Source: Burkholderiales bacterium
GTDB taxonomy: Bacteria > Pseudomonadota > Gammaproteobacteria > Burkholderiales > UBA6910
Direction of reading: 5' to 3'
Length of the DNA stretch: 64,000 nucleotides
Assembly: GCA_026005015.1 (NCBI GenBank)
Contig: BPKG01000004.1
Location: 1 to 64,000 of the forward strand
Shown: one piece after another, positions 16,109 to 25,965 of the stretch
Layout: each line of letters opens with the position of its first letter
Position numbering within the stretch: the stretch's first letter is position 1
Program-made: the position numbers and the translations under genes
Notes under the pieces: model-generated
Told to the model about the DNA's origin: nothing
Databases searched by the model: none
The model's input: only the letters and a program-made list of their open reading frames with translations

Positions 16109-16873
16109 ATGAGCGCAGGCGAGCAAGCCTTGAGGGTTCTGATCGTGGACGACGAGGCCCCAGCCCGGGCGCGGCTGCGCGATCTGCTGGCGGACTGCGG
16201 GGAGAAGATGCCCCTGGAGGTGGTGGGTGAAGCGGCGAGCGGCCTGGAGGCGCTCAGATGCCTGGAGGAGGCGCCCGCCGACGTGGTGCTACTCGACATC
16301 CGCATGCCGGAGATGGACGGCATCGAGCTCGCCCAGCACCTGATGAAGCTCCCCGACCCGCCGACGGTGATTTTCACTACCGCCTACGACGCCTACGCCC
16401 TGCAGGCTTTCGACGTGCACGCGCTCGACTACCTGCTTAAGCCGGTGCGCCTTGGGCGCCTTTTTGACGCCCTCACCCGGGCGCGCTCCATCACGCCGCT
16501 GCGCATCGAGATCCTGCAGCAGCTCGCCCGCCGGCCCCGCAGTCACCTCTCCATCCAGGAGCGGGGGCGAGTGCACCTGATCCCGGTCGATTCCATCCTC
16601 TATCTCAAGGCGGAACTCAAGTATGTGACGGTGCGCACCCGGGAGCGGGAATACCTACTCGAGGAATCCCTTTCTCGGCTGGAGGAGGAATTCGCCGACC
16701 GTTTCCTGCGCATCCACCGCAACTGCCTGGTGGCCAAGGACGCCATCAGCGGCTTCGAGAAACAGTCCCCGGACGGAGAGGGGCAGTGGGCGGTGGTGAT
16801 CAAGGAGCTGAACGAGAAGCTTCCCGTCTCCCGCCGCCAGTGGTCGGCGGTGAAGGCCCTCATGGACCGCTGA
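16109..16873 (+). CDS. LytTR-family response regulator (AlgR-like)
   Basis: A 254-residue regulator. The receiver domain has the acidic pair DD14-15, phospho-acceptor Asp63 in VVLLDIRMPEMDG and the conserved Lys in YLLKPV. The C-terminal LytTR DNA-binding domain (from about residue 150) holds SILYLKAELKYVTV and FLRIHRNCLVA. The ATG at 16109 is the start because the receiver begins ten residues later; earlier codons in this frame overlap the sensor gene. It would act on promoters with paired LytTR sites, which were not located here. Confidence 0.92.
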   Translation: MSAGEQALRVLIVDDEAPARARLRDLLADCGEKMPLEVVGEAASGLEALRCLEEAPADVVLLDIRMPEMDGIELAQHLMKLPDPPTVIFTTAYDAYALQAFDVHALDYLLKPVRLGRLFDALTRARSITPLRIEILQQLARRPRSHLSIQERGRVHLIPVDSILYLKAELKYVTVRTREREYLLEESLSRLEEEFADRFLRIHRNCLVAKDAISGFEKQSPDGEGQWAVVIKELNEKLPVSRRQWSAVKALMDR

Positions 16874-16907
16874 GGCTGGGTTTTTCGCTACAGAGAGCCC
16901 CAGACGC

Positions 16908-19679
16908 TCAGCCGCTGTTGCGCAGGGCCGAAGCCACTCCGTTGATGGTGATGTGGATGGCCCGCTTGACCGTGGGGTCGGCGTCCCCTGCCCGGTGCCG
17001 CCGCAGCAGCTCCACCTGCAGGTGGTTCAGGGGATCGATGTAGGGGGCGCGGTTCTTGAGGCTGCGGGCGAGAGCAGGGTTGTCCTCTAACAGCTCCCGG
17101 TGGCCAGTCACGGCGAAGAAATGCTGGAGGGTCTTGTGCCATTCGCTGCGGATGCGACCGAACACGTGCTCGCGCAGCGCCTCGTCCCGGACCAGGCCGG
17201 CGTAGCGGGAGGCAATGGCCATGTCGGATTTGGCCAGCACCTGGTCCATGTTGGACAGCAACGTGCTGAAGAAGGCCCACTCCCGCACCATGGTCCGCAG
17301 CCGCGCGAGGCCCCGCTCCCCGTGGCGAGCGGCGTAAGCCTCCACGGCGCTGCCGAAGCCGTACCAGCCGGGCAGCATTATGCGGGCGAGGCTCCAGCTA
17401 AACACCCAGGGGATGGCCCGCAGGTCCTCGATGCGCTGGGAAGGCTTGCGGGACGCCGGCCGGCTGCCGATGTTGAGCTCGGACAGCTCCCGGATCGGGG
17501 TGGCGGCGCGGAAGAATTCGTCGAACCCGGGCGTCTCGTACACCAGGCTGCGGTAGGCGCGATGGGCGGTCTCGGAGAGCTCCTCCATCGCCTCGTGGAA
17601 TTCCGGGGCCCGGTCCCCGGCGTGACCGTCCGAGAGGAGGCTCGCCTCCAGGGTGGCGGCGATCAGGGTCTCCAGGTTGCGCCGTCCGATGTGGGGGTCA
17701 GAGTACTTGGAGCCGATCACCTCGCCCTGTTCGGTGATGCGGATCTGGCCAGTCACCGCCCCCGGCGGTTGGGCCTTGATGGCCTGGTAGCTGGGCCCGC
17801 CGCCCCGGCCCACGGTGCCGCCGCGCCCGTGGAACAACCTCAAGGCGACACCATGGCGCCTGAACACCTCCACCAGAGACACCTGGGCCTTGTATAGCTC
17901 CCAATTGGAAGTAAGGAAGCCGCCGTCCTTGTTGCTGTCCGAGTAGCCCAGCATCACTTCTTGTGCCTCCCCACGGCTCGCCAGCAGCCGCCGGTACCAG
18001 GGCAGCGAGAACAGGGTTTCCATGACGGTGGGGCAGCGTCGCAGGTCGGCGATGGTTTCGAACAGGGGAACTAGGTTCATCTCCGAATGCGGCGTTGGGC
18101 CGGGCCGCAGCAGCCCCACCTCCTTGAGGAGCAGGGCGACTTCCAACAGGTCGCTCACGTCGTCGGTTTTCGAGACGATGTAGGTGGGCACCGCCTCCGG
18201 GCCGAAGCGGCCCCGGATTTCGGCCGCGGTGCGCAGCACCGCCAGCTCCTCCCGGGTGGTTTCGCTGTATTCGATGAAGGGGGAGGTGAGGGGGCGGGGG
18301 CTTTCCAGCTCCGCGAGGAGCAGCGCTCGCCGCCCGGCCTCGGGCAGGCTCAGGTAGTCAGGCCCGCCCGCCCGCTGGAACAGCTCCGCTACCACCTGCT
18401 CGTGCATGCCGCTGTGCTGGCGCAGGTCGAGGGGCGCCAGGTGGAAACCGAACACCCGCGCCGCGCAGCGCAGGCAGCGCAGCCGCCCGCGGGCGATGAG
18501 CCCGGAGCCGCCGGCGCGCAGCGACTCGTCCAGCAGGTCCAAGTCGGCGAGGAGCTCGGCGGCCGTGCCGTAGGGGGGCGCGTCCCCCACCGGGTGATGC
18601 TCCAGGACCGCGTGGCCGAAGGCCTTGGCGGTGGCAGCGAGCCGCGCGTAGATACCGATCAGTGCCCGGCGGTAGAGCTCGTCCGAGCGTCCCGCGGCAT
18701 GATCGGGAGAGGCGGCCGCCAGGCGCTCCAGCGCCGGCGCCGCCCGGGTCAGGCGGGTGGACATGGAAAGCTCGGCGCCGAGCCGGTGGGTCTCCGCCAG
18801 CAAAAAGTCCAGCGCCAGGGCGGTTTGGCTACGCATGGCGTGGTCCAGCATCCGGGCGGTGACGAAGGGGTTGCCGTCCCGGTCGCCGCCGATCCAGGTG
18901 CCGATGCGGAAGAAGGGCGGCAGGGGCGAGTCCGGTTCCCGTCCGTAGTGGCGGGCGAGCAGGTCCTCCAGCTCCCCGTAGAGCCGGGGCACTTGCTCCA
19001 GGAAGGTGTAGCGGTAGTAGGCGAGGCTGTTCTTGATCTCGTCTTCCACGTTGAGGCGCGTGTGGCGCAGCAGCCGCGTCTGCCACAGGGTGAGCACGGC
19101 CCGGCGCAGCGCCTCCTCGTTCTCCTCCAGCTCCTCGGGGGTGAGCGCCCCCCTCGAGCGCTCGGCCAGCAGCCGGGCGATGTCCAACTGGCGGTCCAGG
19201 ATGCTTTGCCGCTGCACCTCGGTGGGATGGGCGGTGAGGACCGGCGAGATGAGGGCCCGCTGGAAGAAAGCGGCGATCCGCTCCCCGCTCACCCCTGCCT
19301 CTTTCAGCCGCTCCACCGCCCGGGCGATGCTCCCGTCCTGATGGAGGGAACCCGCCATGGCGTGGGCCCGGCGGCGCCGGTTGTGGTGTTGATCCTCGGC
19401 GATGTTGGCGAGCTGGCTGAAGAAACCGAAGGCCCTCACCACCACGATGGTTTGCCAATGGGACAGCCCGTTGAGGATCGCTTCCAGGTCCCGGCGGGCC
19501 TCCGGGTCGTCTTCCCGGCGGAAGCGGATGGCGGTCTTGCGGATGGATTCGATCAGCTCGAACGCCGCCTCCCCCTCCTGGGCCCGCAGGGTGTCCCCCA
19601 GGATGCGGCCGAGGAGCCGGATGTCTTCCCGCAGCGGCAGATCCTTGTCCGCCACGGCTTCGGCGATGGGTTGGTTCAT
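16908..19679 (-). CDS. ppc: Phosphoenolpyruvate carboxylase
   Basis: Adds bicarbonate to phosphoenolpyruvate to make oxaloacetate, replenishing the TCA cycle. The 923-residue protein has the catalytic His motif VLTAHPTEVQRQS, the second signature FHGRGGTVGRGGGPS and the standard C-terminus ASALRNSG. The ATG at 19679 (MNQPIAEAVADKDLP) is preferred to an upstream in-frame one because the extra sequence is low-complexity basic residues. It is convergent with the response regulator and divergent from hemC, sharing the 155-base region in front of hemC. Confidence 0.97.
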   Translation of the reverse strand: MNQPIAEAVADKDLPLREDIRLLGRILGDTLRAQEGEAAFELIESIRKTAIRFRREDDPEARRDLEAILNGLSHWQTIVVVRAFGFFSQLANIAEDQHHNRRRRAHAMAGSLHQDGSIARAVERLKEAGVSGERIAAFFQRALISPVLTAHPTEVQRQSILDRQLDIARLLAERSRGALTPEELEENEEALRRAVLTLWQTRLLRHTRLNVEDEIKNSLAYYRYTFLEQVPRLYGELEDLLARHYGREPDSPLPPFFRIGTWIGGDRDGNPFVTARMLDHAMRSQTALALDFLLAETHRLGAELSMSTRLTRAAPALERLAAASPDHAAGRSDELYRRALIGIYARLAATAKAFGHAVLEHHPVGDAPPYGTAAELLADLDLLDESLRAGGSGLIARGRLRCLRCAARVFGFHLAPLDLRQHSGMHEQVVAELFQRAGGPDYLSLPEAGRRALLLAELESPRPLTSPFIEYSETTREELAVLRTAAEIRGRFGPEAVPTYIVSKTDDVSDLLEVALLLKEVGLLRPGPTPHSEMNLVPLFETIADLRRCPTVMETLFSLPWYRRLLASRGEAQEVMLGYSDSNKDGGFLTSNWELYKAQVSLVEVFRRHGVALRLFHGRGGTVGRGGGPSYQAIKAQPPGAVTGQIRITEQGEVIGSKYSDPHIGRRNLETLIAATLEASLLSDGHAGDRAPEFHEAMEELSETAHRAYRSLVYETPGFDEFFRAATPIRELSELNIGSRPASRKPSQRIEDLRAIPWVFSWSLARIMLPGWYGFGSAVEAYAARHGERGLARLRTMVREWAFFSTLLSNMDQVLAKSDMAIASRYAGLVRDEALREHVFGRIRSEWHKTLQHFFAVTGHRELLEDNPALARSLKNRAPYIDPLNHLQVELLRRHRAGDADPTVKRAIHITINGVASALRNSG

Positions 19680-19834
19680 CGGATGCGACGGGCGACGAAA
19701 AGCGAGCCGGCGAACGGCGGGGCGGGAACGCGAGGCCTCGCGCCCCGGGGGCACGCGGGCCCCCATGCTAAAATGAAAGCTTTGCTTTTCACCTTGCGCG
19801 CGTTCCTGGCGTTTCCGCTACAGGCTGTCGTCTC

Positions 19835-20794
19835 TTGAGCTCCGGCCGCGAACCCCGCTCCGATCAGCTCGATCCCGGCCGCGTTGTCATCGCGACCCGG
19901 GAGAGTGCGCTCGCCCTATGGCAGGCCCGGCACATCGCCGAGCGGCTCGGGCAATTATACCCGCGGTTGGAAGTCGCCATTCAGGGCATGACCACCCAAG
20001 GGGACCGGATCCTGGACACGCCGCTGGCCCTCGTGGGCGGCAAGGGCCTGTTCGTGAAAGAGCTGGAGGCGGCCCTGGCGCGGGGCGAGGCCCATGTCGC
20101 CGTGCATTCCATGAAGGATGTGCCGATGACCCTGCCCGAGGGCTTCCAGATCGCGGCCATCACCGAGCGGGAAGACCCGCGGGACGCCTTCGTCTCCAAC
20201 GCCTATGCCTCCCTGGCGACCCTGCCCCCGGGGGCGGTGGTGGGCACCTCGAGCTTACGGCGCCAGAGCCAGATCAAGGCCCGCCATCCCCATCTGCAGG
20301 TGAGAACGCTGCGGGGCAACGTCCCTACCCGGCTGCGCAAACTGGACGAGGGCCGGTACGATGCCCTGGTGCTGGCGGCGGCGGGGCTCAAGCGCCTGGG
20401 GCTCGCTTCCCGCATCACGGCGCTCCTTTCCCCCGAGGAGAGCCTGCCCGCCGTGGGCCAGGGGGCCCTCGGGATCGAGTGCCTGGCCGGGCAGCCGGCG
20501 CTGGAAGCGCTCCTCGCCCCCCTCAACCACTTCGAGACGGCGGCCTGCGTGCGGGCCGAGCGGGCCATGAGCCGGGCATTGACCGGCAGTTGCCACGTCC
20601 CCCTGGGAGGCTACGCGGAGCTGCGGGATAGCCGGCTCTGGCTGCGGGGCTTCGTGGCCAGCCCCGACGGCTCGGCCCTGGTGGAGGCCGAGGAGACGGG
20701 GGACGCGCAGGCGCCGGAGGCGCTGGGGGAGGCGGTGGCCCAACGCCTGCGGGAGCGGGGCGCCGGGCCCATCCTGGCGGCCCTCGCCGCCTGA
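19835..20794 (+). CDS. hemC: Porphobilinogen deaminase (hydroxymethylbilane synthase)
   Basis: Polymerises four porphobilinogens into hydroxymethylbilane using a dipyrromethane cofactor bound to Cys253 ([11 protein letters not shown]). Other signatures are [14 protein letters not shown] at 18-31, VHSMKDVP at 90-97 and [10 protein letters not shown] at 137-146. The frame begins with a TTG; the core starts at residue 17, so the true start may be slightly later. First gene of a four-gene run: hemD starts 8 bases on. Confidence 0.97.
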   Translation: MSSGREPRSDQLDPGRVVIATRESALALWQARHIAERLGQLYPRLEVAIQGMTTQGDRILDTPLALVGGKGLFVKELEAALARGEAHVAVHSMKDVPMTLPEGFQIAAITEREDPRDAFVSNAYASLATLPPGAVVGTSSLRRQSQIKARHPHLQVRTLRGNVPTRLRKLDEGRYDALVLAAAGLKRLGLASRITALLSPEESLPAVGQGALGIECLAGQPALEALLAPLNHFETAACVRAERAMSRALTGSCHVPLGGYAELRDSRLWLRGFVASPDGSALVEAEETGDAQAPEALGEAVAQRLRERGAGPILAALAA

Positions 20795-20801
20795 AGGGGG
20801 G

Positions 20802-21632
20802 ATGGCGGTGACCCGCTCCCCGCAGGAGGCCGGGCGGCCCCTCGCCGGGCTGGGCATCGGGGTGACTCGTCCCGCCCATCAGGCGGAAGAGCTCATGGCG
20901 CTGATCCGCGCCGCCGGCGGCGTTCCGGTGGCGTGCCCGGTGCTGGAAATCCAGGACGTGGAGGATTTGGGCCCGCTGATGGCGTTGATCAATCGCCTGG
21001 AGACTTTCGATCTCGCCGTCTTTATCAGCCCCAATGCGGTGGCCAAGGCCATGAACCTGATCCAGGCGCACCGGACGCTGCCCGCGGGCCTGCGGCTGGC
21101 CGCCGTGGGCAAGGCCTCGGCGCGGGAGCTGGCCAAGTTCGGCGTGACGGAAGTGATCGTGCCGGAGCAGCGCTTCGACAGCGAGGCGCTGCTGGCGCTT
21201 CCGGCCCTCCAGGACGTGGCCGGAAAGCGCGTGGTCATCTTTCGCGGCGATGGCGGGCGGGAGCTGCTGGGCGACACGCTGGTTGCTCGCGGCGCGCGCA
21301 TCGAATACGCTGAGTGTTACCGGCGCACGCGCCCGCGGAGCGGCGCGGAGAATCTGCTGCGTGCCTGGGCGCGCGACGAGCTCGCCGCGATCACCGTCAC
21401 CAGCAGCGAGGGACTGCACAACCTGTTCGACATGGTGGGTGCTCTCGGCCGGCAGTGGCTAAAGAAAACGCCTCTGTTCGTGCCCCACGAGCGCATCGCG
21501 GCGACCGCCCGGACGCTGGGCCTGCAGCAGGTGATCGTGACCGAACCCGGCGACGAGGGGCTGCTGCGCGGGCTCGTCGAATGGTTCCGCAACAAAGGGG
21601 GCGCCGCCGTCCCCGAGAACAAGCCGACATGA
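20802..21632 (+). CDS. hemD: Uroporphyrinogen-III synthase
   Basis: Cyclises hydroxymethylbilane with inversion of ring D to give uroporphyrinogen III, the branch point to haem, sirohaem and cobalamin. The 276-residue protein has the two-domain HemD layout: LGIGVTRPAHQAEEL at the N-terminus, FISPNAVAKAM, VIFRGDGGRELLGDTL, and AITVTSSEGLHNLFDM. The family is weakly conserved but position between hemC and hemX settles it. The stop overlaps the hemX ATG. Confidence 0.95.
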   Translation: MAVTRSPQEAGRPLAGLGIGVTRPAHQAEELMALIRAAGGVPVACPVLEIQDVEDLGPLMALINRLETFDLAVFISPNAVAKAMNLIQAHRTLPAGLRLAAVGKASARELAKFGVTEVIVPEQRFDSEALLALPALQDVAGKRVVIFRGDGGRELLGDTLVARGARIEYAECYRRTRPRSGAENLLRAWARDELAAITVTSSEGLHNLFDMVGALGRQWLKKTPLFVPHERIAATARTLGLQQVIVTEPGDEGLLRGLVEWFRNKGGAAVPENKPT

Positions 21633-22747
21633 GCGATACCAGCGAAGCCAAATCCCCCGCCGAGGAAGGGTCTCAACCGTCCGCTCCTGCCTCCTTCCCC
21701 CCCGAAAGAGAGCTCGGGTCCCCGCCCGGGCCCGGCGAGGAGAGGCCCGGGCCGCGGCAGCCCCGGTGGTACCTGCATCCCGCCCTCTACGTGGCGCTCT
21801 TCGCTTTGGTCCTGGGAGGCTGGAACGCTTGGCAGACCCGGGTCCAGATGAATGAGATGCGCCGCGACCTGGCCGTGCGCCTGGCGGACACGGACGCAGC
21901 CCTAGGAGAGGCCCGGGTGAGCGCCCAGCGGGCGGAGGCCGCCGTGCGCGACCTCGCCGCCAAGCTGACGGCCGTGGAAGCCCGGCTTGCCGAGTCCCGC
22001 AGCCAGCAGGAAGCCCTGGAAGCCCTCTATCAAGAACTTTCCCGCGGCCGGGACGAAACGGCCTTGGCGGAGGTGGAGCAGCTTCTCCTCATCGCCAACC
22101 AGCAGCTCACCCTCGCTGGCAACGTGAAGACGGCTCTCATTGCCCTGCGTAACGCGGAAGCCAAACTCGCGCGCCTGGACCGGCCCCAGTTCGGCGCCCT
22201 CAAGCGCTCCATCGCCTCCGCCATCGAGCGGCTGGAAGGTTTGCCGATCATGGACGTGGACACCCTGAGCCAGCGGCTGGAATCCCTGATCCGGCGGGTG
22301 GAGGAGTTGCCGCTGGCCGCCCACGCCCGCCCCATCCCCCAGCCCACGGCTCAACCCGAACCTACCGGCAAAGCCTGGCTCGACTTCCTGCGCTTGGCGT
22401 GGCACGACCTGAAAAGTCTGGTGCGGGTGGAGAAGCTGGAAGAGCCGGCCGCGCCCTTGCTCACGCCCGAGCAGGCTTTTTTCTTGCGGGAGAACGTGAA
22501 GTTGCGGCTTCTCTCCGCCCGGCTCGCCCTGCTGGGCCGGGACGAGGTGAGCTATCGCGCCGATCTGGCCGCCGCCGGGGAATTGCTCCAGCGCCACTTT
22601 GACACCCGGGCCCGGAGCACGGCAGAGGCCTTGGCCGAAGCGGCCGACCTGGCCCAGGCGCCCTTGAGCGCTCCCCTGCCCGACGTCTCCGCCGCCCTGG
22701 AGGCGCTGCGCCACGCGCGCCTCGCGACCGACAGGGGCACGCGATGA
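21629..22747 (+). CDS. hemX: HemX-family membrane protein with uroporphyrinogen-III C-methyltransferase-like name
   Basis: A 372-residue protein with a Pro-rich cytoplasmic N-terminus (residues 1-48), one membrane helix (HPALYVALFALVLGGWNAW), a long coiled coil (residues 70-145, rich in Ala, Glu, Arg) and a helical C-terminal domain (LLTPEQAFFLRENVKLRLLSARLALL). Despite the old methyltransferase label the family lacks SAM-binding motifs; its job with HemY at the membrane is unsettled. ATG at 21629 overlaps hemD; the stop overlaps hemY. Confidence 0.9.
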   Translation: MSDTSEAKSPAEEGSQPSAPASFPPERELGSPPGPGEERPGPRQPRWYLHPALYVALFALVLGGWNAWQTRVQMNEMRRDLAVRLADTDAALGEARVSAQRAEAAVRDLAAKLTAVEARLAESRSQQEALEALYQELSRGRDETALAEVEQLLLIANQQLTLAGNVKTALIALRNAEAKLARLDRPQFGALKRSIASAIERLEGLPIMDVDTLSQRLESLIRRVEELPLAAHARPIPQPTAQPEPTGKAWLDFLRLAWHDLKSLVRVEKLEEPAAPLLTPEQAFFLRENVKLRLLSARLALLGRDEVSYRADLAAAGELLQRHFDTRARSTAEALAEAADLAQAPLSAPLPDVSAALEALRHARLATDRGTR

Positions 22748-23952
22748 AAGGAGTCCTGTGGCTGATCCTGCTCACGGCTCTCGCCGTGGCGGTGACCCTG
22801 ATCGTCCGCGAGAGCACCGGCTACGTCATCTTCGTCGCCGGCGGCTACCGGGTGGAGCTGTCCCTCAACCTGCTCATCGTCCTGCTGCTGGCGGGATTCG
22901 TCGGCCTATACCTAGCGGTGCGCCTGGTCGCCAACGCCTTCACCCTCCCCCGGCGGGTGCGGGAATATCGGTTGCGGCGCAGGCAGCGCAGGGGCCACCA
23001 CCTGCTCCTGGCGGCCGTCTCGGCGTATTTCCAAGGAGAATACGCCCGGGCGGAGAAAGCTGCCCTCAAGGCCATGGACCTGGGGGAGGCCCCGGTGCTC
23101 TGCAGCGTGCTGGCGGCCCACAGCGCCCATCGGCTGCGCCAGCCCGAACGCCGGGACGCCCACTTGAAGGAATCGGAGGCCGCCTCCCCCGAGGAGGAGC
23201 TCCTGCGGGACCTCGCCCGGGCGGAGTTCTTGCTGGCCGAGGGGGACGCCGCCGGGGCCCTGGCGGTCGTGGAAGGGTTGCGGGGGGCGGCGCGCCGCCC
23301 TCCGGCGGGTTTGCTGGCGCTCGCGCTGGAAGCCCATCGGCGGGCGGGCCACTGGGACGAGTTGCTTGCCCTGCTCAAGGAAGCGGAGAAGCGCCAAGTG
23401 CTCGCTTCCGCCCAGGCGGAGGAGCTGCGCCGCCTGGCCCACATCCAGAACCTCCAGACGCGCGGCCACGACCTGGAAGCCCTGCGGCGCTACTGGGAAA
23501 GCCTTCCCGCTCGCGACCAGGAGCATCCCCAGGTGGCGGCCGCGGCGGCCCGGGCCTTCCTCAAGCACAAGGAATGCCGTGCCGCCCACGCCGTCATCGA
23601 GCGGGCCTTGACCCGGCAGTGGGCGCCGGAGCTGCTGGAGTTCTACGCCGAGTGTCCCGAGGAAGATCCGGCCCGCCAGCTCCAGCAGGCCGAGCGCTGG
23701 CTTACGGAGCATTCCGACGACGCCGCCCTGCTGCTTGCCCTGGGGAAGCTCTGCGCCCAAGCCGGGCTGTGGGGCAAGGCCCAGTCCTACTTGGAGGCGA
23801 GCCTCTCCCTGCAGCCGTCCCACGCCGCCTACCTGGCCCTGGCGGGGATCCAGGAGCGGCTCGACCGGGCGGAAGAGGCGCGGGCCGCCTACCGCCGCAG
23901 CCTGGAGCTGGCGCTGGAGCGGCTCGGCGCGCCGGCGCAACGCAGCCTTTGA
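22744..23952 (+). CDS. hemY: HemY-type TPR membrane protein
   Basis: A 402-residue protein with two N-terminal membrane helices (LWLILLTALAVAVTLIV and LNLLIVLLLAGFVGLYLAV), then a helical repeat domain with TPR-like units, for example AAYLALAGIQERLDRAEEARAAYRRSL near the C-terminus. This is the proteobacterial hemY of the hemCDXY operon, unrelated to the protoporphyrinogen oxidase of the same name. It is thought to help in late haem synthesis or trafficking. It is translationally coupled to hemX. Confidence 0.92.
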   Translation: MKGVLWLILLTALAVAVTLIVRESTGYVIFVAGGYRVELSLNLLIVLLLAGFVGLYLAVRLVANAFTLPRRVREYRLRRRQRRGHHLLLAAVSAYFQGEYARAEKAALKAMDLGEAPVLCSVLAAHSAHRLRQPERRDAHLKESEAASPEEELLRDLARAEFLLAEGDAAGALAVVEGLRGAARRPPAGLLALALEAHRRAGHWDELLALLKEAEKRQVLASAQAEELRRLAHIQNLQTRGHDLEALRRYWESLPARDQEHPQVAAAAARAFLKHKECRAAHAVIERALTRQWAPELLEFYAECPEEDPARQLQQAERWLTEHSDDAALLLALGKLCAQAGLWGKAQSYLEASLSLQPSHAAYLALAGIQERLDRAEEARAAYRRSLELALERLGAPAQRSL

Positions 23953-23996
23953 GCGCCCTCGTGGGGGTAGAGCGTTTCTCCCGCGGCCGAGCGGCG

Positions 23997-25034
23997 TCAG
24001 GGCGAAGCGCCAGGCCGCGGCGGCTCGCCGGGGGTGAAGGCATCGGAGAAGAATTCCTCCTCCGGCAGCCCCCGTTCCCGGGTGAAATCCCGGTGGGCCG
24101 CCTCCACCATCACCGGCGCTCCGCAGGCGTACACCTGGTGGCCCGAGAGATCCCCGAAGTCCTCCATCACTACCCGGTGCACCAGGCCGGTGCGGCCGCG
24201 CCAGTCGTCCTCGGGCAGGGGCTCCGAGAGCACCGGAACGTAGCGGAAATGGGGGTACGCCCGGGCCCAACCCTCGGGCAGGCCCGGCAGGTACAGGTCG
24301 GCGCGGGTGCGGTTGCCCCAGTAGAGGGTCATGGGCCGCTTGATCCCCACGTACAGGGCGTGCTCGATGATGGCCTTGATGGGGGCGAAGCCGGTGCCGC
24401 TCGCCAGAAAGACGATGGGCTTGTCCGAGTCCTCCCGCAGGAAGAAGGTGCCCAGCGGTCCCTGGAAGCGCAGGATGTCCTTCACCTTCATGGTGGTGAA
24501 GACGTGCTGGGTGAAGGCCCCGCCCGGGTAGTTGCGCACGTGCAGCTCCAGGAACTCGTCGTCGTGGGGCGGATTGGCCATGGAAAAGCTGCGCCGCTTG
24601 CCGTCTTTGAGCAGGATGTCGATGTACTGGCCGGCGAGGAACTGCAGTCGCTCGTACTGGGGCAGCTTGAGCTTGATCACCATGACCTCGGGCGCGACCC
24701 GCTCCAAAGCATGGACCCGACAGGGCAGGGTCTTGATGGGGATGTCGCGCACGGCGCCCACTTCCCGCGACTCGATCACCAGGTCGCTCTGGGGACGGGC
24801 GCAGCAGAACAGGGCCATCCCCACCTGCTTTTCCATGGGGGTGAGGGCGGCCTCCTGGTGCGGCCCGTAGTCCACCGTGCCCTCCAGCACCTTGCCCTTG
24901 CACGCGCCGCAGGCGCCGTTGCGGCAGCCGTAGGGCAGGGGAAAGCCCTCCCGCAGCGCCGCCTCCAGCACGGTTTCGCCGGGCTGGCAGCGGAAGGTGT
25001 GGCCGCTGGGTTTGATGATTACCTGATATGACAT
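23997..25034 (-). CDS. Ferredoxin-type NAD(P)H-flavin reductase (CDP-6-deoxy-glucoseen reductase-like)
   Basis: A 345-residue electron-transfer flavoprotein. The N-terminal 2Fe-2S domain has Cys37, Cys42 and Cys45 (PYGCRNGACGACKG) with Cys77/78; the middle domain binds FAD (KRRSFSMANPP) and the C-terminal one NAD(P)H (FLASGTGFAPIKAIIEHAL and QVYACGAPVMV). It passes electrons from NAD(P)H through FAD to the iron-sulfur centre and on to an oxygenase or other partner that is not nearby. The ATG at 25034 (MSYQVIIKPSGHTF) matches the ferredoxin start and its bases overlap the start codon of the opposite-strand epimerase gene. Confidence 0.88.
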   Translation of the reverse strand: MSYQVIIKPSGHTFRCQPGETVLEAALREGFPLPYGCRNGACGACKGKVLEGTVDYGPHQEAALTPMEKQVGMALFCCARPQSDLVIESREVGAVRDIPIKTLPCRVHALERVAPEVMVIKLKLPQYERLQFLAGQYIDILLKDGKRRSFSMANPPHDDEFLELHVRNYPGGAFTQHVFTTMKVKDILRFQGPLGTFFLREDSDKPIVFLASGTGFAPIKAIIEHALYVGIKRPMTLYWGNRTRADLYLPGLPEGWARAYPHFRYVPVLSEPLPEDDWRGRTGLVHRVVMEDFGDLSGHQVYACGAPVMVEAAHRDFTRERGLPEEEFFSDAFTPGEPPRPGASP

Positions 25035-25935
25035 GGGCGTATCGATGCTCCGGGGGCGGTCGCGCGGTTCGCTGAGGCGGCTCATCATCGTCGGCTGCGG
25101 CGACGTGGGCCTGCGCCTCGCCGCGCGCTTGTCCGGCCGCTACCGGCTGCTCGCCTTGACCCACAGCCCGGCGCGCCACGCCCTGCTGCGGGCGCGGGGG
25201 GTGGTGCCCCTGCCCGGCGACCTGGACCGGGCCGCGTCCCTGGCGCGGCTCGGTGGCGTCGCCCACGCCCTGGTCCATCTCGCGCCGCCGCCGGGGCGAG
25301 GCGCGCGGGACACGCGCACGATGCATTTGCTCGCCGCGCTGGGAAAGCGGGGCATGTTACCACAGACCCTGGTGTACATCAGCACGAGCGGCGTCTACGG
25401 CGATTGCGGCGGGGCGCTGGTCCCGGAGACCCGGCCGGTCAATCCCGCGACGGCCCGCGCCCGCCGCCGCGTGGACGCCGAAGAGCGCTTGCGCGCCTTC
25501 GGCCGGCGTCACGGCGTGCGGGTGGTGATCCTGCGGGTGCCCGGCATCTATTCCGGGGAGCGCCTGCCCCTCGAACGGTTGAGAGCCCGCACCCCCGCCC
25601 TGGTCCCCGAGGAGGACAGCTACAGCAACCACATCCACGCCGACGACCTGGCGGCCGCGGTGGCGGCCGCCCTGGCGCGGGGGCGCTCCGGGCGGGTGTA
25701 CAACGTGAGCGACGACTCCGAGCTGCGCATGGGGGACTACTTCGATCGGGTCGCCGACCGTCACGGGCTGGCGCGCCCCCCGCGCATCCGGCGCGGGGAG
25801 GCGCCGGGCCGCATCCCCGAGACGCTCTTGAGCTTCATGAACGAGTCCCGGCGGCTTGTGAATGCGCGCATGAAGCGGGAGTTGAGGCTCAAGCTGCGCT
25901 ATCCGACGGTGGACCAGGGCTTGGAAGCGCCTTAG
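25033..25935 (+). CDS. SDR-type NAD(P)-dependent epimerase/reductase (YeeZ-like)
   Basis: A 300-residue short-chain dehydrogenase of the extended atypical type. The dinucleotide motif is LIIVGCGDVGLRLAARL (residues 17-33); TSGVYGD, RVPGIYSGERLPLERL and the metal-free substrate strand NHIHADDLAAAV follow. It is related to YeeZ-type proteins of unknown substrate. The most upstream ATG (25033) overlaps the divergent reductase start; a second in-frame ATG at 25045 is equally possible and leaves the NAD motif intact. No pathway is indicated by the neighbours. Confidence 0.8.
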   Translation: MGVSMLRGRSRGSLRRLIIVGCGDVGLRLAARLSGRYRLLALTHSPARHALLRARGVVPLPGDLDRAASLARLGGVAHALVHLAPPPGRGARDTRTMHLLAALGKRGMLPQTLVYISTSGVYGDCGGALVPETRPVNPATARARRRVDAEERLRAFGRRHGVRVVILRVPGIYSGERLPLERLRARTPALVPEEDSYSNHIHADDLAAAVAAALARGRSGRVYNVSDDSELRMGDYFDRVADRHGLARPPRIRRGEAPGRIPETLLSFMNESRRLVNARMKRELRLKLRYPTVDQGLEAP

Positions 25936-25965
25936 CCTCCGGGCTGGCCGCCCGGCGGGAATAAT

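Noticed and set aside
18087-19838. Long plus-strand reading frame of 583 codons opposite ppc
   Set aside because: Its product is low-complexity (Gly, Gln, Arg, Val rich) and is the mirror of the conserved ppc coding sequence; long antisense frames are common at this GC content.
21629-22747. Uroporphyrinogen-III methyltransferase
   Set aside because: The old name is attached to HemX, but there is no SAM-binding motif; it is a membrane coiled-coil protein.
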